From positions 1-22,583 of the forward strand of contig CAMAQR010000060.1 of assembly GCA_945860375.1 (NCBI GenBank): 22,583 bases of DNA. Direction: 5' to 3'. Under the pieces are notes generated by a model, which did not search any database, was not told where the DNA came from, and worked only from the letters and a program-made list of their open reading frames with translations. Of this stretch, positions 6,980 to 14,405 are shown in pieces. Positions within the stretch are counted from its first letter, which is position 1, and each line of letters opens with the position of its first letter. This stretch comes from Pseudorhodobacter antarcticus (lineage in GTDB: Bacteria > Pseudomonadota > Alphaproteobacteria > Rhodobacterales > Rhodobacteraceae). Made by a program: the position numbers and the translations under genes.

Positions 6980-7210
6980 ATGGCCACCCGCCGCGCCACC
7001 GCCCCGAACGACAAAGCCCTAGAATCCTTTCTCGCCACCAAAGCCCGGATCGACCAGATGCTGGCTCGCATCCAGACCCTGAGCGATGACCATTTCAACA
7101 CCGACCCCGACGCGGTCCACTGGGGCGACGTTGGCACCCTCAACCACTATTCCAGCCTACTGCGCCAAATCACCGATATAGCGTTCAACGAGGGCGAACA
7201 TGCCGCTTGA
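6980..7210 (+). CDS. small hypothetical protein, island type
   Basis: 76 residues, acidic and helical. The first residues MATRRATAPNDKALESFLAT are followed by a helix and HFNTDPDAVHWGDVGTLNHY. ATG 6980 has a GGAGA ribosome site seven bases upstream, which fixes the start over an earlier in-frame ATG at 6953. I recall similar small proteins next to antirestriction and DUF3489-type genes on mobile regions of Rhodobacterales, but no function. It overlaps the next gene by 11 bases. Confidence 0.68.
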   Translation: MATRRATAPNDKALESFLATKARIDQMLARIQTLSDDHFNTDPDAVHWGDVGTLNHYSSLLRQITDIAFNEGEHAA

Positions 7211-7424
7211 TCCCGCCCCGCGCCATCAGATCGAACAGGATGCCATCACCGCCGCATGGGAAGCCGAGCGCCTCGCCGCCTGCGACGACGCCATCGCCTT
7301 GCTGCTCGAGGTCTCCGATCTGGACCGCGACGACGATGGCGACGTGATCATTGGCACGGATGCCGACGGCCACAACGACCTGATGTCGCGCATTGCCGCC
7401 TTCCTTGCCACGCACGACCAATAG
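7200..7424 (+). CDS. small acidic hypothetical protein
   Basis: 74 residues, strongly acidic (SDLDRDDDGDVIIGTDADGHND). Helical N-terminus, no membrane segment. Asp-rich stretch could bind a cation but there is no clear EF-hand spacing. It starts inside the end of the previous gene, suggesting coupled translation. Function not recognised. Confidence 0.6.
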   Translation: MPLDPAPRHQIEQDAITAAWEAERLAACDDAIALLLEVSDLDRDDDGDVIIGTDADGHNDLMSRIAAFLATHDQ

Positions 7425-7435
7425 AGGAACCCTCC

Positions 7436-7531
7436 ATGACCAAGCTGACCGAAACCCAGACCGGCGCTGCGGCGAACACGCCCTGCATCAGCGCATCCCA
7501 ATCGCCGACCTTTTCCTTGGCCGCCCCATAG
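7436..7531 (+). pseudogene. 5' remnant of a DUF3489-like gene
   Basis: A good ribosome site (GAGGAA) and ATG 7436 begin the phrase MTKLTETQ, which is how DUF3489 proteins of alphaproteobacterial islands commonly begin. The homology ends at about codon 9 and the frame stops after 31 residues. A second open frame continues to 7629 (LFLGRPIVALLRRDEWEVV) but it is not recognised. The best reading is that an insertion or deletion cut the gene right after its start. Confidence 0.42.
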
Positions 7532-7680
7532 TCGCGTTGCTCCGCCGCGACGAGTGGGAGGTGGTCCTGCCCGAATTGGTGTTCGAAGCAGAGGCGCAAG
7601 CTGTCATGGCGGATCAGAATGGCAGCTGACTTCCATGATCAGGGGTGGCCTTTGGCCAATCCATCCCGGATCGAAAAGGG

Positions 7681-7840
7681 TGGCTTCCGCTGGCTGGAAT
7701 CTTGCCAAGGTGGCTTCCGAAAAGTGGATTCCCTGGCTTCCGCAAAAGAATCCAGCGCGCCAAGATCGTGATTAAGTAAGCCATTGATATATTGAAATTT
7801 ACTGAGATGGCTTCCGCGAAGTGGCTTCCGCCTGGATTCC
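7681..7840. repeat. cluster of TGGCTTCCG short repeats
   Basis: Five exact copies of TGGCTTCCG start at 7681, 7711, 7734, 7808 and 7822. Diverged TGGATTCC copies lie at 7725 and 7833. All are in the same orientation, unevenly spaced, within 160 bases of noncoding DNA between the accessory genes and the T2SS operon. The surrounding stretch 7630-8006 holds no convincing gene. It could be an iteron-like or recombinase-binding array. Confidence 0.6.
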
Positions 7841-7939
7841 CCGGTGAAACTGCGTGTCGCTAGCGAAACGCCGCGCTGCGCCCCCCCGTATACAAACAGG
7901 GCCGGGGAGGAACCATGCCAAGGGGGGCGGTAGAGAAAG

Positions 7940-7963
7940 CGCCCCAGAGGGTTCCTCTGGGCG
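7940..7963 (-). terminator. probable terminator of the T2SS operon
   Basis: CCAGAGG and CCTCTGG form a 7-base-pair stem with a three-base loop, extended by three more GC pairs across a one-base bulge. It lies 44 bases past the prepilin peptidase stop on the minus strand and is followed by a weak TTTCT. Suggestive only, as the T-run is poor. Confidence 0.42.
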
Positions 7964-8006
7964 TAAACCATCTATGGTTACGTCAAGTATCGAACGAGGG
8001 AAATGT

Positions 8007-8642
8007 TCAAAATGCTAACAGATCCACCTCGGCACAAAGATGCCGTCCGAGGTCTGACACATCATCAGAGCCATTCTGTAGGGCCATGAAGACCGCAAAC
8101 ACCCAAAGCCAAAGTGCAAGCGGGACGCCAAAGGGGATGCCGCGCGGATCACGATCCGAGCGCCGGATGACCACATGGCCAAGTGCCGACAATGCCGACA
8201 GCAGGATATAATTGGCCAGATAGAGCGGCCCGATCCACGCCGCGGCTGCGGTAACCAGCTTGATGTCGCCCAGTCCAAAGCCGGTGCGCTGGCGCAGGCG
8301 GTAATGGCCCGCCCGCAGCGCCAGCAGCAACGCCGCCGCCACCGCCGCAGTGGCGGCATGTGCCAGCAGCATCTCGCGCCCCTGAAATGCAGTAAACCCA
8401 ATTCCTGCCGCCACAAGCGGCAGCGAGATCAGATCGGGGATGATCCGGTGGCGCAGGTCGCAAAGCGCTATGGTAACCACCGAACCAGCAAGTAGGACGA
8501 GTAACAGAGTTTCCACCGGTGGGAGGCCTGCAAGCCAAAGCATGCCGGCTGCAGCCATTGCCACCATGATCAAACCCCGGTCTTTCGGCGTCAGTATGCG
8601 CCAAAGCTGGCGCGGTGTGGTCGAAGATTGGAAAAGCTTCAT
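8007..8642 (-). CDS. gspO: prepilin peptidase (A24 family) of the T2SS
   Basis: 211 residues, about six to seven membrane helices. The two catalytic aspartates of A24 peptidases are visible: Asp62 in CDLRHRIIPD and Asp126 in GFGLGDIKL. It cleaves the leader of the five pseudopilins encoded in the same operon. The N-terminal zinc-binding methyltransferase domain of PilD/GspO is absent, so this is the short, peptidase-only form. The start is ATG 8642, which overlaps the stop of the preceding gene by ATGA; a longer open frame to 8753 is only the antisense-like extension over that gene. It is the last gene of the operon. Confidence 0.92.
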   Translation of the reverse strand: MKLFQSSTTPRQLWRILTPKDRGLIMVAMAAAGMLWLAGLPPVETLLLVLLAGSVVTIALCDLRHRIIPDLISLPLVAAGIGFTAFQGREMLLAHAATAAVAAALLLALRAGHYRLRQRTGFGLGDIKLVTAAAAWIGPLYLANYILLSALSALGHVVIRRSDRDPRGIPFGVPLALWLWVFAVFMALQNGSDDVSDLGRHLCAEVDLLAF

Positions 8643-9166
8643 GGCGCGGCTGTCTCCGGGGCAGGCTGTTGCGGCTGGGGAAAGGCAAGGCGCAACGGCC
8701 CCTCTGGGCCGTCCAACTCGGCCCAGCCATCCCCGACCGACAAAAGTCGCCATGACCTAAAGCTTTGACCAACCGCGACAAAGGCGGTTTCGCCGCTGTC
8801 GGTATCTGCCAGAAACGCACCGCCGGGCTTCGGCAGGTTGACGGTTCCCAACAGCGACGGTGTCAGGTCGGGTGCAATGGCGGCGGCGTCTGGTTCGGGG
8901 CTTGGCACTGTGCCTTTGGCACTTTCCGGCAGGGTTTGGGACCGACTTGGCCGGAACAGCGGGCGATCAAAGATCGGCGCGAGGATGTCGGGGGCCAGCC
9001 CCGCAGCGGGGTTGAGCGCGCTTTGCGACATCGGGGCCGGATAGGTTTCAGAAACGGGCGTCTTCGGGGCTGCCGTCTGGGGCAACGGGGCAAGCCACAG
9101 CCGGTCAAACCCAAGTGCGACGGCCAAAACCCCCACCAGCAGCAAAAGCATCATTCTAAGGGTCAT
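8639..9166 (-). CDS. T2SS GspC/GspN-like inner-membrane protein
   Basis: 175 residues. One N-terminal helix (about 4-20), a Pro-rich linker, the phrase IFDRPLFRPSR, and a small beta domain (about 100-160) resembling the HR domain that links GspC to the secretin N0 domain. The PDZ or coiled-coil C-terminus of classical GspC is missing. Rhodobacterales T2SS genes in this position are often labelled GspN. It overlaps both neighbours by ATGA. Function inferred: coupling the inner-membrane platform to the secretin. The assignment to C rather than N is uncertain. Confidence 0.7.
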   Translation of the reverse strand: MTLRMMLLLLVGVLAVALGFDRLWLAPLPQTAAPKTPVSETYPAPMSQSALNPAAGLAPDILAPIFDRPLFRPSRSQTLPESAKGTVPSPEPDAAAIAPDLTPSLLGTVNLPKPGGAFLADTDSGETAFVAVGQSFRSWRLLSVGDGWAELDGPEGPLRLAFPQPQQPAPETAAP

Positions 9167-9693
9167 GGATTGGCTCCCGCAGCGGCATAGGCCGAAAGTT
9201 CCAACTCGACGCTTAATCTTTCGCCGTCGTCCTCCAGCGGTATCATTTCCAGCCGGTCCAGAAAGATCAGCGGCTCTGCGGCTTCGAGGTTGATGACAAG
9301 GTTCATGATATCGCCATCGGTTCCGCTAAATGTCGCCCGGCTGTGCATTTGCGTCAGCACTCCGGCCTGCTCGGCCAGAATCGGATCGACGCGCTCCAGC
9401 GTGGCTCCCGACAGAGCAGCAAGGTCGGTCAGCAAAGACTGAAACGCCGCGCCCGATACGCCGATGGTTGCCCCTTGCATCAGCAGGCGGGCCGGGGCAG
9501 CCCCAAGCGCCGCTTTGGCGTCTTGCGGTTCAAGTTGGGCGCTGGCGGCGGCCAAGGTGCTGCGGGCCAGCTCGGCCTCGGTCGCCGCGCGGTCCGCGCT
9601 CTGGCTGGCCGCCCATGCCAGACCCAGCGACAACAGCGGCAGCAGCCCGACAAGGACACAGGCCCGCAGCAGCGCGCGGGAAGCAGAGGTCAT
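9163..9693 (-). CDS. gspM: T2SS protein GspM (GspM-b type)
   Basis: 176 residues. A single N-terminal helix (about 8-26), then a coiled region and a ferredoxin-like domain whose later part (ATFSGTDGDIMNLVINLEAA, PLIFLDRLEM) matches the GspM-b family. It is an inner-membrane platform protein that partners GspL. ATG 9693 overlaps the gspL stop by ATGA; a GTG two codons earlier is possible but less likely. Downstream overlap with the GspC/N-like gene is again ATGA. Confidence 0.83.
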   Translation of the reverse strand: MTSASRALLRACVLVGLLPLLSLGLAWAASQSADRAATEAELARSTLAAASAQLEPQDAKAALGAAPARLLMQGATIGVSGAAFQSLLTDLAALSGATLERVDPILAEQAGVLTQMHSRATFSGTDGDIMNLVINLEAAEPLIFLDRLEMIPLEDDGERLSVELELSAYAAAGANP

Positions 9694-10619
9694 GGCCACT
9701 CTCCTGTCGGAAACGCGCGCCCGCTGATGGTAAAGGTAAACAGCCCGCTTTCGGCCTCGCGGGCAGAGGTTGCTGAGAGCTGCACCTGTTCAAGACCGGG
9801 ATCTGCTTCCAGCAGCGGCACGAGGGCTTCGGGTTGCGCTGATATGCCGGAAAGTTCGAAACCGGCAGCATCGATCCGCAGGCCAACCGCCCACGCCGCA
9901 TCGGGCAGACGCTGTGCCAGCCTTGCAAGGGTCAGGGCGCGCAACTCATGCGGCGGCCGTTTGTCCAAAAGAGCCAGCGCCGCCTCGGCCAGACCGGCGG
10001 GGTGATCTGACGCGGCAAGCAGGCGGGCGGCGTTGGTCTGATCTGCCGCTGCCGCCTTTTGGTCGCGCAGGGCGTGCATCATCTGCCAACTGGCCAAGCC
10101 AAGCCCAAGCAGGCAGGTTCCCAGCGTAAGCCCAATCACCATGGCCTGAATTCGGCGTCCAAGCCGCTGATCCTGCCGCAGCCAAAGAGCCGGACGATCC
10201 ACGTCGGCGGCCAGCCGGATCGCATCCAGGTTGCGCCCAAGTCGGGCCTCCATAGCCTGAACCTCTGCAAGCGCAGTCAGTGCGATGTCGACCGTGATGC
10301 CGCCGGCTTTGTCGCGACCGCTGATGGCGGCATCCCATAGATAGTCGCCGGTCTTCCAAGGCGAAAGCGTCGGCAAGCGCTCCACCACATGGTCGCGCCA
10401 AAGGACCTCTTGCCCGCGGGACAGCGACAGAGTGCGGATCAAAACCCGATCCCCCGGCATTTCCAGCCAAAAGCGCCGACCCGTGGCCCTGGCTGCGGAG
10501 TCGGCATCCTCTGGCCGCAGCCGCGCTACGCCCAGCACGGCTTGCGGCAGAGTTGCGGTCAACCGATTTGCGATCAGGGCGTAGGGCTCGACCAAGCGGG
10601 ACCATAGAGCAGGTTTCAT
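9690..10619 (-). CDS. gspL: T2SS protein GspL
   Basis: 309 residues. An N-terminal cytoplasmic region (1-155), one membrane helix (about 158-178, IQAMVIGLTLGTCLLGLGLA), then a periplasmic PilN-like domain with coiled coil and a C-terminal ferredoxin-like fold. It recruits the GspE ATPase to the membrane and pairs with GspM. The cytoplasmic part is shorter than in the classical proteins of gammaproteobacteria. ATG 10619 overlaps the gspK stop by ATGA; an open extension to 10817 is the shadow of gspK. Confidence 0.82.
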   Translation of the reverse strand: MKPALWSRLVEPYALIANRLTATLPQAVLGVARLRPEDADSAARATGRRFWLEMPGDRVLIRTLSLSRGQEVLWRDHVVERLPTLSPWKTGDYLWDAAISGRDKAGGITVDIALTALAEVQAMEARLGRNLDAIRLAADVDRPALWLRQDQRLGRRIQAMVIGLTLGTCLLGLGLASWQMMHALRDQKAAAADQTNAARLLAASDHPAGLAEAALALLDKRPPHELRALTLARLAQRLPDAAWAVGLRIDAAGFELSGISAQPEALVPLLEADPGLEQVQLSATSAREAESGLFTFTISGRAFPTGEWP

Positions 10620-11428
10620 GGCGCGATGTTTTCCTCTGCGCTTGGCCAATCCAGCCCGATCAGGTGAAAGCGGCCGTCTTTGCCAAGGATCCCGATGCCG
10701 GGACTTGCCAGCCGGTCCGCGCCGACCCTCAGGCTGAACGCATATATGCCTTGATCTTGTCCGGCCAGAAAGGGGCGATAGAGCAATTCGGCCTCTGCAC
10801 GCCCCGTCGAGTCCCAAGCGGAGCCTGCGCGGGCGGCAATCAGGGCATCGGCGGCGTTGGCGGTCATGCCCGGAATGGCCAGTAGGGCAAGGCGCGGCGC
10901 AGTGTCGGGGTCAAGCGCGTCGGCCCCGCCCCAGACTGTCAGCACAGTGCGCACTTGCTGCCAAAGCAGGGGTGTATCGGCAAAGAAGATGGCCAGTTCG
11001 TCCGCTGAACGGAACGCCGTTTGCTGGCGTGCGGCGCCAAGGGCGGCGGCCTTATTCTGGGCGGTCAGATCGTCCGCTGCCGCCGCGCGCAGCAGCCCTT
11101 CAAGCAGAACCATTGGAGCGGTATTGGCGTTGATCAGCCCGGAAATCGCCTGAATCTTGGCGGTCACCACCGCATCGGCAGCGCTGGCCACGGTGAAACT
11201 AATCCTGTCCTGCGACCCCCCCCAAAGGGGGGGCGATAGTGCCCCATCCAAGCTTGCAAGCGCCGAGTGCAACGCGGTTTCGCGGCGCAGAAGCGCATCC
11301 TCGGCCCGCAGGGTCAACAGCGCGTTACGCCCGCTATGCACCAATGCCGCGGCGATTCCCGCTAAAAGCGTTAGGACCAGTAACACCGCGACAAGGATTG
11401 CCCCGCTTTCGCTCTGTCCTTTGGTCAT
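10616..11428 (-). CDS. gspK: T2SS minor pseudopilin GspK
   Basis: 270 residues. The N-terminus SGAILVAVLLVLTLLAGIAAALV is a prepilin leader and helix cut after the Gly. As usual for GspK the glutamate at mature position 5 is absent, which fits its place at the pseudopilus tip. The large C-terminal globular domain contains ISGLINANTAP and a helix-hairpin-helix-like stretch IPGMTANAADALIAARAG, both characteristic. It forms the tip complex with GspI and GspJ. ATGA overlaps at both ends show tight coupling. Confidence 0.92.
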   Translation of the reverse strand: MTKGQSESGAILVAVLLVLTLLAGIAAALVHSGRNALLTLRAEDALLRRETALHSALASLDGALSPPLWGGSQDRISFTVASAADAVVTAKIQAISGLINANTAPMVLLEGLLRAAAADDLTAQNKAAALGAARQQTAFRSADELAIFFADTPLLWQQVRTVLTVWGGADALDPDTAPRLALLAIPGMTANAADALIAARAGSAWDSTGRAEAELLYRPFLAGQDQGIYAFSLRVGADRLASPGIGILGKDGRFHLIGLDWPSAEENIAP

Positions 11429-12078
11429 TGCAGCATCTCGGGTGGAAGCGAACAGCGGTCGGGTTGCCCCAGCGCGCAGTCCGGCTCGATCAACGGCGGG
11501 AATTCGGCCACCAGCGCCGGAATGGCCCCTTCCGGGGCCAGTGCGACGGCTATCGCACGCGGCATCCCCGTTTCAGACCAATCGGACTGCCAGCGGCCAT
11601 CGGCATCCAGATAGCGCAGCCCCACAATGTCAGGTGCGCGGCGCAACAAGACCGGCGCCTGCCACTGGCCCGGCCCTGCGGCATCAAGCGGCGCTTCGCT
11701 GCGATAGAGCGATATGCCGCCCACTCTATCGCGCTCCACTGACAGGCGCACCAGCGACGCCCCGCGCCAAGGGGCGGTCGGGCGGGCGGACTGTGCAAAG
11801 ATCGCCGCATCCGCCGTGCCAAGAAAAATCAGGTTGCCAGAAGTGTCGCGCCAGCGCAGCGCGTGCAGCGTGTCTTGGGCAAGGATCGCGCCGGTGCGGG
11901 CCAAGGACTCGGCTGCGGTGATGCGGCTGTGCAGCCCTTTCAGCACCGATCCGGCTACCTGCACCGCAGAAAGTGTGAGGGTGACAACCAGCGCCCCCAA
12001 GGCAAGCGCAACAAGCGCCTCGATTAGAGTAAAGCCGTCTTCGCCGACCCGTCTTTTGCAACTCGGGCGGGCTGTCAT
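11425..12078 (-). CDS. gspJ: T2SS minor pseudopilin GspJ
   Basis: 217 residues. The type IV prepilin signal DGFTLIEALVALALGALVV lies at residues about 14-33, cleaved between Gly and Phe with Glu5 present. The C-terminal half contains LRYLDADGRWQSDW and a Pro/Ala-rich end, as in GspJ proteins of proteobacteria. It is a tip-complex subunit with GspI and GspK. ATG 12078 overlaps the gspI stop by ATGA; the longer frame upstream is not coding. Confidence 0.9.
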   Translation of the reverse strand: MTARPSCKRRVGEDGFTLIEALVALALGALVVTLTLSAVQVAGSVLKGLHSRITAAESLARTGAILAQDTLHALRWRDTSGNLIFLGTADAAIFAQSARPTAPWRGASLVRLSVERDRVGGISLYRSEAPLDAAGPGQWQAPVLLRRAPDIVGLRYLDADGRWQSDWSETGMPRAIAVALAPEGAIPALVAEFPPLIEPDCALGQPDRCSLPPEMLQ

Positions 12079-12425
12079 GGCATGGCATCTGTGGTGGCGG
12101 GCGCGGCATCCATCCGCGTCAGGGTCAGGCTGGCACCGTTGGCCCACTCGATCCAAAGCTGCCGCGCGCCTGTGGTGTCGCGCTTTACCTGCCAATGAAA
12201 TTGCCCGGTGATGCCGCTGGTGCTTGTGTTGTCTGCCAGCACAGCGCGGGCCAGCATACGGGCGGAAGTTTGCATTTCAAGCCGATGTCCCAGCCGCGCC
12301 GCGCCGGAAAACACCTGCATCACCATCCCTAGCGTCAGGGCGGCAATGGTCAGCGCGGCAAGCACCTCGACCAGGCTGAAGCCTGCTTCAGGGCAGGGCG
12401 GTGACGGCTCCGGTAAGGGGCGCAA
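12075..12425 (-). CDS. gspI: T2SS minor pseudopilin GspI
   Basis: About 116 residues. The prepilin motif EAGFSLVEVLAALTIAALTLG is followed by a short beta domain ending with WANGASLTLTRMD. No ATG precedes the leader close enough; the only plausible nearby start is TTG 12425 inside the 3' end of gspH, giving a 38-base overlap. A GGAGG lies about 17 bases upstream, farther than ideal, so the exact start is uncertain and may depend on coupling to gspH. The enormous in-frame extension to 13163 is a shadow of gspH and gspG. Confidence 0.83.
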   Translation of the reverse strand: MRPLPEPSPPCPEAGFSLVEVLAALTIAALTLGMVMQVFSGAARLGHRLEMQTSARMLARAVLADNTSTSGITGQFHWQVKRDTTGARQLWIEWANGASLTLTRMDAAPATTDAMP

Positions 12426-12816
12426 CGGCGAGGCTATAGCCTGCCTCCGCAGCACCGCGCGGCAGAATGTGCAAGATCCCGCCGCCCGTCGAGCCATCTG
12501 GCTGAAACGAGAGGCTGTCTGCGGGGAATTGGCTTGTTTCAAGGGCAAGGCGGGCGTGAAGTGCCAACTCCCCCAAAGGCGGCGGGCCGGCAAGTTGCCT
12601 GGTGGCAGGATCAAGCCGCAGCGTGACGATCCGGCCTTCAAGGATGGCCAGCGCGCGGGCCTCGCGCAGATAGTCACCCAAATGGGCTGAGAGCGTGACA
12701 GCGCTCCGGTCAGGGCTCGCGCGGGCCATGACCAAGCCTGCCGCAAGCGCAAGCAGAACCACGACCAGCAGCATCTCCACCAAGGTGAAACCGCCTTCCC
12801 CATCATCTTTACCCAT
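12388..12816 (-). CDS. gspH: T2SS minor pseudopilin GspH
   Basis: 142 residues. Short leader MGKDDGEG then GFTLVEMLLVVVLLALAAGLV, a canonical class III prepilin signal with Glu5. The C-terminal domain has LGDYLREARALAILEG and a beta region (FQPDGSTGGGILHI, where GspH usually carries the glycine-rich DGSS-type motif). It links the pseudopilus tip to the GspG shaft. There is a 33-base gap after gspG, the only notable space among the pseudopilin genes. Confidence 0.9.
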   Translation of the reverse strand: MGKDDGEGGFTLVEMLLVVVLLALAAGLVMARASPDRSAVTLSAHLGDYLREARALAILEGRIVTLRLDPATRQLAGPPPLGELALHARLALETSQFPADSLSFQPDGSTGGGILHILPRGAAEAGYSLAVAPLTGAVTALP

Positions 12817-12849
12817 AAGCCCCGCGCCCTGACCGCTGTCATCTCTGGT

Positions 12850-13311
12850 TCAGTTGCCGACATCGGCATTCTCGGCGTCACCGCCCTCGCGGCCATCCGC
12901 CCCCAGCGATACCACTTGATACCCCGCGCCATTGCCTCGGGCGCTGTAGATATAAGCAGCCCCCCAGGGATCTGCGGTGATGCCCTTGTCCAGATAGGGT
13001 CCGGCCCACCCGGTGGCCCCGCCTGGCGCCGCCGCCAGCGCGGCAAGGCCTTCGCTTTGCAGCGGATAGCGCCCGACATCCAGTTGGAACAGGTCCAGAG
13101 CAGTCTGGAACCCGTCGATCTGGATATGCGCTGCCTTGACCTTGGATTGTCCCATGTAACCAACCACCCGTGGCCCGACCAATGCCGCTAGCAACGACAG
13201 GATAACAAGCACCACCAGCAGTTCGACAAGCGTGAACCCTGCCTCGGCCTTGGCTCTGGCGCGGCACGGATGGCCGATTGTAGTCTGGCACTGTAACGCG
13301 GTATGCGGCAT
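12850..13311 (-). CDS. gspG: T2SS major pseudopilin GspG
   Basis: 153 residues. Prepilin motif EAGFTLVELLVVLVILSLLAALVGPRVV, the best conserved segment of GspG, then the major-pseudopilin signatures LDLFQLDVGRYP, EGLAAL, GPYLDKGITADPWG and YQVVSLGADGREGG, a calcium-site loop of the family. It forms the pseudopilus shaft. I chose ATG 13311 because AAAGGA lies eight bases before it; ATG 13329 (six codons earlier, overlapping the gspF stop) is the alternative. The leader of about 24 residues before the cleavage site is longer than the usual six to ten. Confidence 0.94.
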   Translation of the reverse strand: MPHTALQCQTTIGHPCRARAKAEAGFTLVELLVVLVILSLLAALVGPRVVGYMGQSKVKAAHIQIDGFQTALDLFQLDVGRYPLQSEGLAALAAAPGGATGWAGPYLDKGITADPWGAAYIYSARGNGAGYQVVSLGADGREGGDAENADVGN

Positions 13312-13325
13312 CGAATTTCCTTTCT

Positions 13326-14405
13326 TCATATCAGAAGATCGTTGACCGCCATCAGCGCATCAACGATGACATAGATAATCCCGCCCACCACGCCGGAAAT
13401 CAGCAGGATGATCGCAGGCTCCAGCACGGCCAGCGCGCGTTCGGTGGCGTGGCGGGTCTTGTCGTCAAATATCTGGGCCGCCTGCCGCAGCGATGGTGCT
13501 ATGTTGCCGGTTTCCATGCCAACACGGATCAGGCTGACCAGCAGGGGCGGAAACTGGCCCGAAGACTGCAACGGCGCGGTCACATCCCCGCCCGCGCGCA
13601 GGGCGGCCTCCATCTGGGCAAGAGCATCGGCCAGCTTGGGCGCAAAGGTGGTCCGCCGCGCCAGCCGCAGTGCATCGGCAAGCGGAAGCCCGGCATCGGT
13701 CAGCATTGCAAGCGTCTGCATCAACTCTGCCAGACGCATGGCGCGTATCACCGGACCGATGACGGGCAACGCCGCCAAAGCCTCGGCCACCGCCCGATTT
13801 ATGGCGGGCTGGCGCAGCAAGGCCGCCCCTGCCAGCGCACAAAGTACCGTGGCCAAGCCCAAAGCCAGCCAATGCGCGGTCAGCCAGTCCGACACCACCA
13901 CCAGCCGCGTCAGCGCGCTGGGGTCGGCTTGATCGTTGTCAGGCGCAATAACCTTAAGCTGTGGCACCACCGCCATTAGGATCACCGCAACCGCCGCAAA
14001 GGCAACCGTGACCAGAAAGGCCGGGTAGATCATCGCCGAGCGGATCTTGCGCCGCAGAGTCTGCGCGTTTTTACGCGCAAGGTGAATGCGGTCAAGGACT
14101 TGTGGTAGGGTGCCTGCGGTCTCGGCCAGACCGATCAGCCGCGCATATGAGATTGAAAACAGCGCGGGCTGATTGGTCAGGGCATGGGCCAGACTGCGCC
14201 CGGCGCGCAGTTCGGCCCGCATCGCGCGTAAGGCCGGTTCCATCGCCCCGCCGCCCGCATCCAGCAACAGCAGATCGATGGCCCGCCCTAAAGGCACTCC
14301 GGCCGCCACCATCCAGCCCAGTTCTTGGGTGAATAGTGTGACATCCTCGGCCGATGCCTGCCGCCGCCGTCCGGGCAGCACAAAGAAGGAACCCCTGTCA
14401 GCCAT
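13326..14405 (-). CDS. gspF: T2SS inner-membrane platform protein GspF
   Basis: 359 residues with two repeated GspF/PilC domains, each with a conserved helical bundle (LFTQELGWMVAAGVPLGRAI, MQTLAMLTDAGLPLADALRL) and three membrane helices (about 125-150, 175-195 and near the C-terminus). The GspF repeat ends in LLISGVVGGIIYVIVDALM. It sits under the pseudopilus and turns ATP-driven motion into pilin assembly. ATG 14405 overlaps the gspE stop by eight bases; the longer frame (14468) lies inside gspE. Confidence 0.93.
   Translation of the reverse strand: MADRGSFFVLPGRRRQASAEDVTLFTQELGWMVAAGVPLGRAIDLLLLDAGGGAMEPALRAMRAELRAGRSLAHALTNQPALFSISYARLIGLAETAGTLPQVLDRIHLARKNAQTLRRKIRSAMIYPAFLVTVAFAAVAVILMAVVPQLKVIAPDNDQADPSALTRLVVVSDWLTAHWLALGLATVLCALAGAALLRQPAINRAVAEALAALPVIGPVIRAMRLAELMQTLAMLTDAGLPLADALRLARRTTFAPKLADALAQMEAALRAGGDVTAPLQSSGQFPPLLVSLIRVGMETGNIAPSLRQAAQIFDDKTRHATERALAVLEPAIILLISGVVGGIIYVIVDALMAVNDLLI

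Noticed and set aside
7681..7840. Possible CRISPR array
   Set aside because: Repeat units are only nine bases with irregular spacing and no long conserved repeat or cas genes.
7639..7971. 110-residue minus-strand frame over the TGGCTTCCG repeats
   Set aside because: Repetitive Arg/Lys/Pro phrases arise from the DNA repeats; no ribosome site and no recognisable fold.
10620..10817. Upstream extension of the gspL frame
   Set aside because: Lies inside gspK; the ATGA overlap at 10619 is the natural start as in the other gene pairs of the operon.
12426..13163. Long upstream extension of the gspI frame
   Set aside because: Runs through gspH and gspG in another frame with many Trp, Cys and Arg; pseudopilins are about 120 residues with a short leader.
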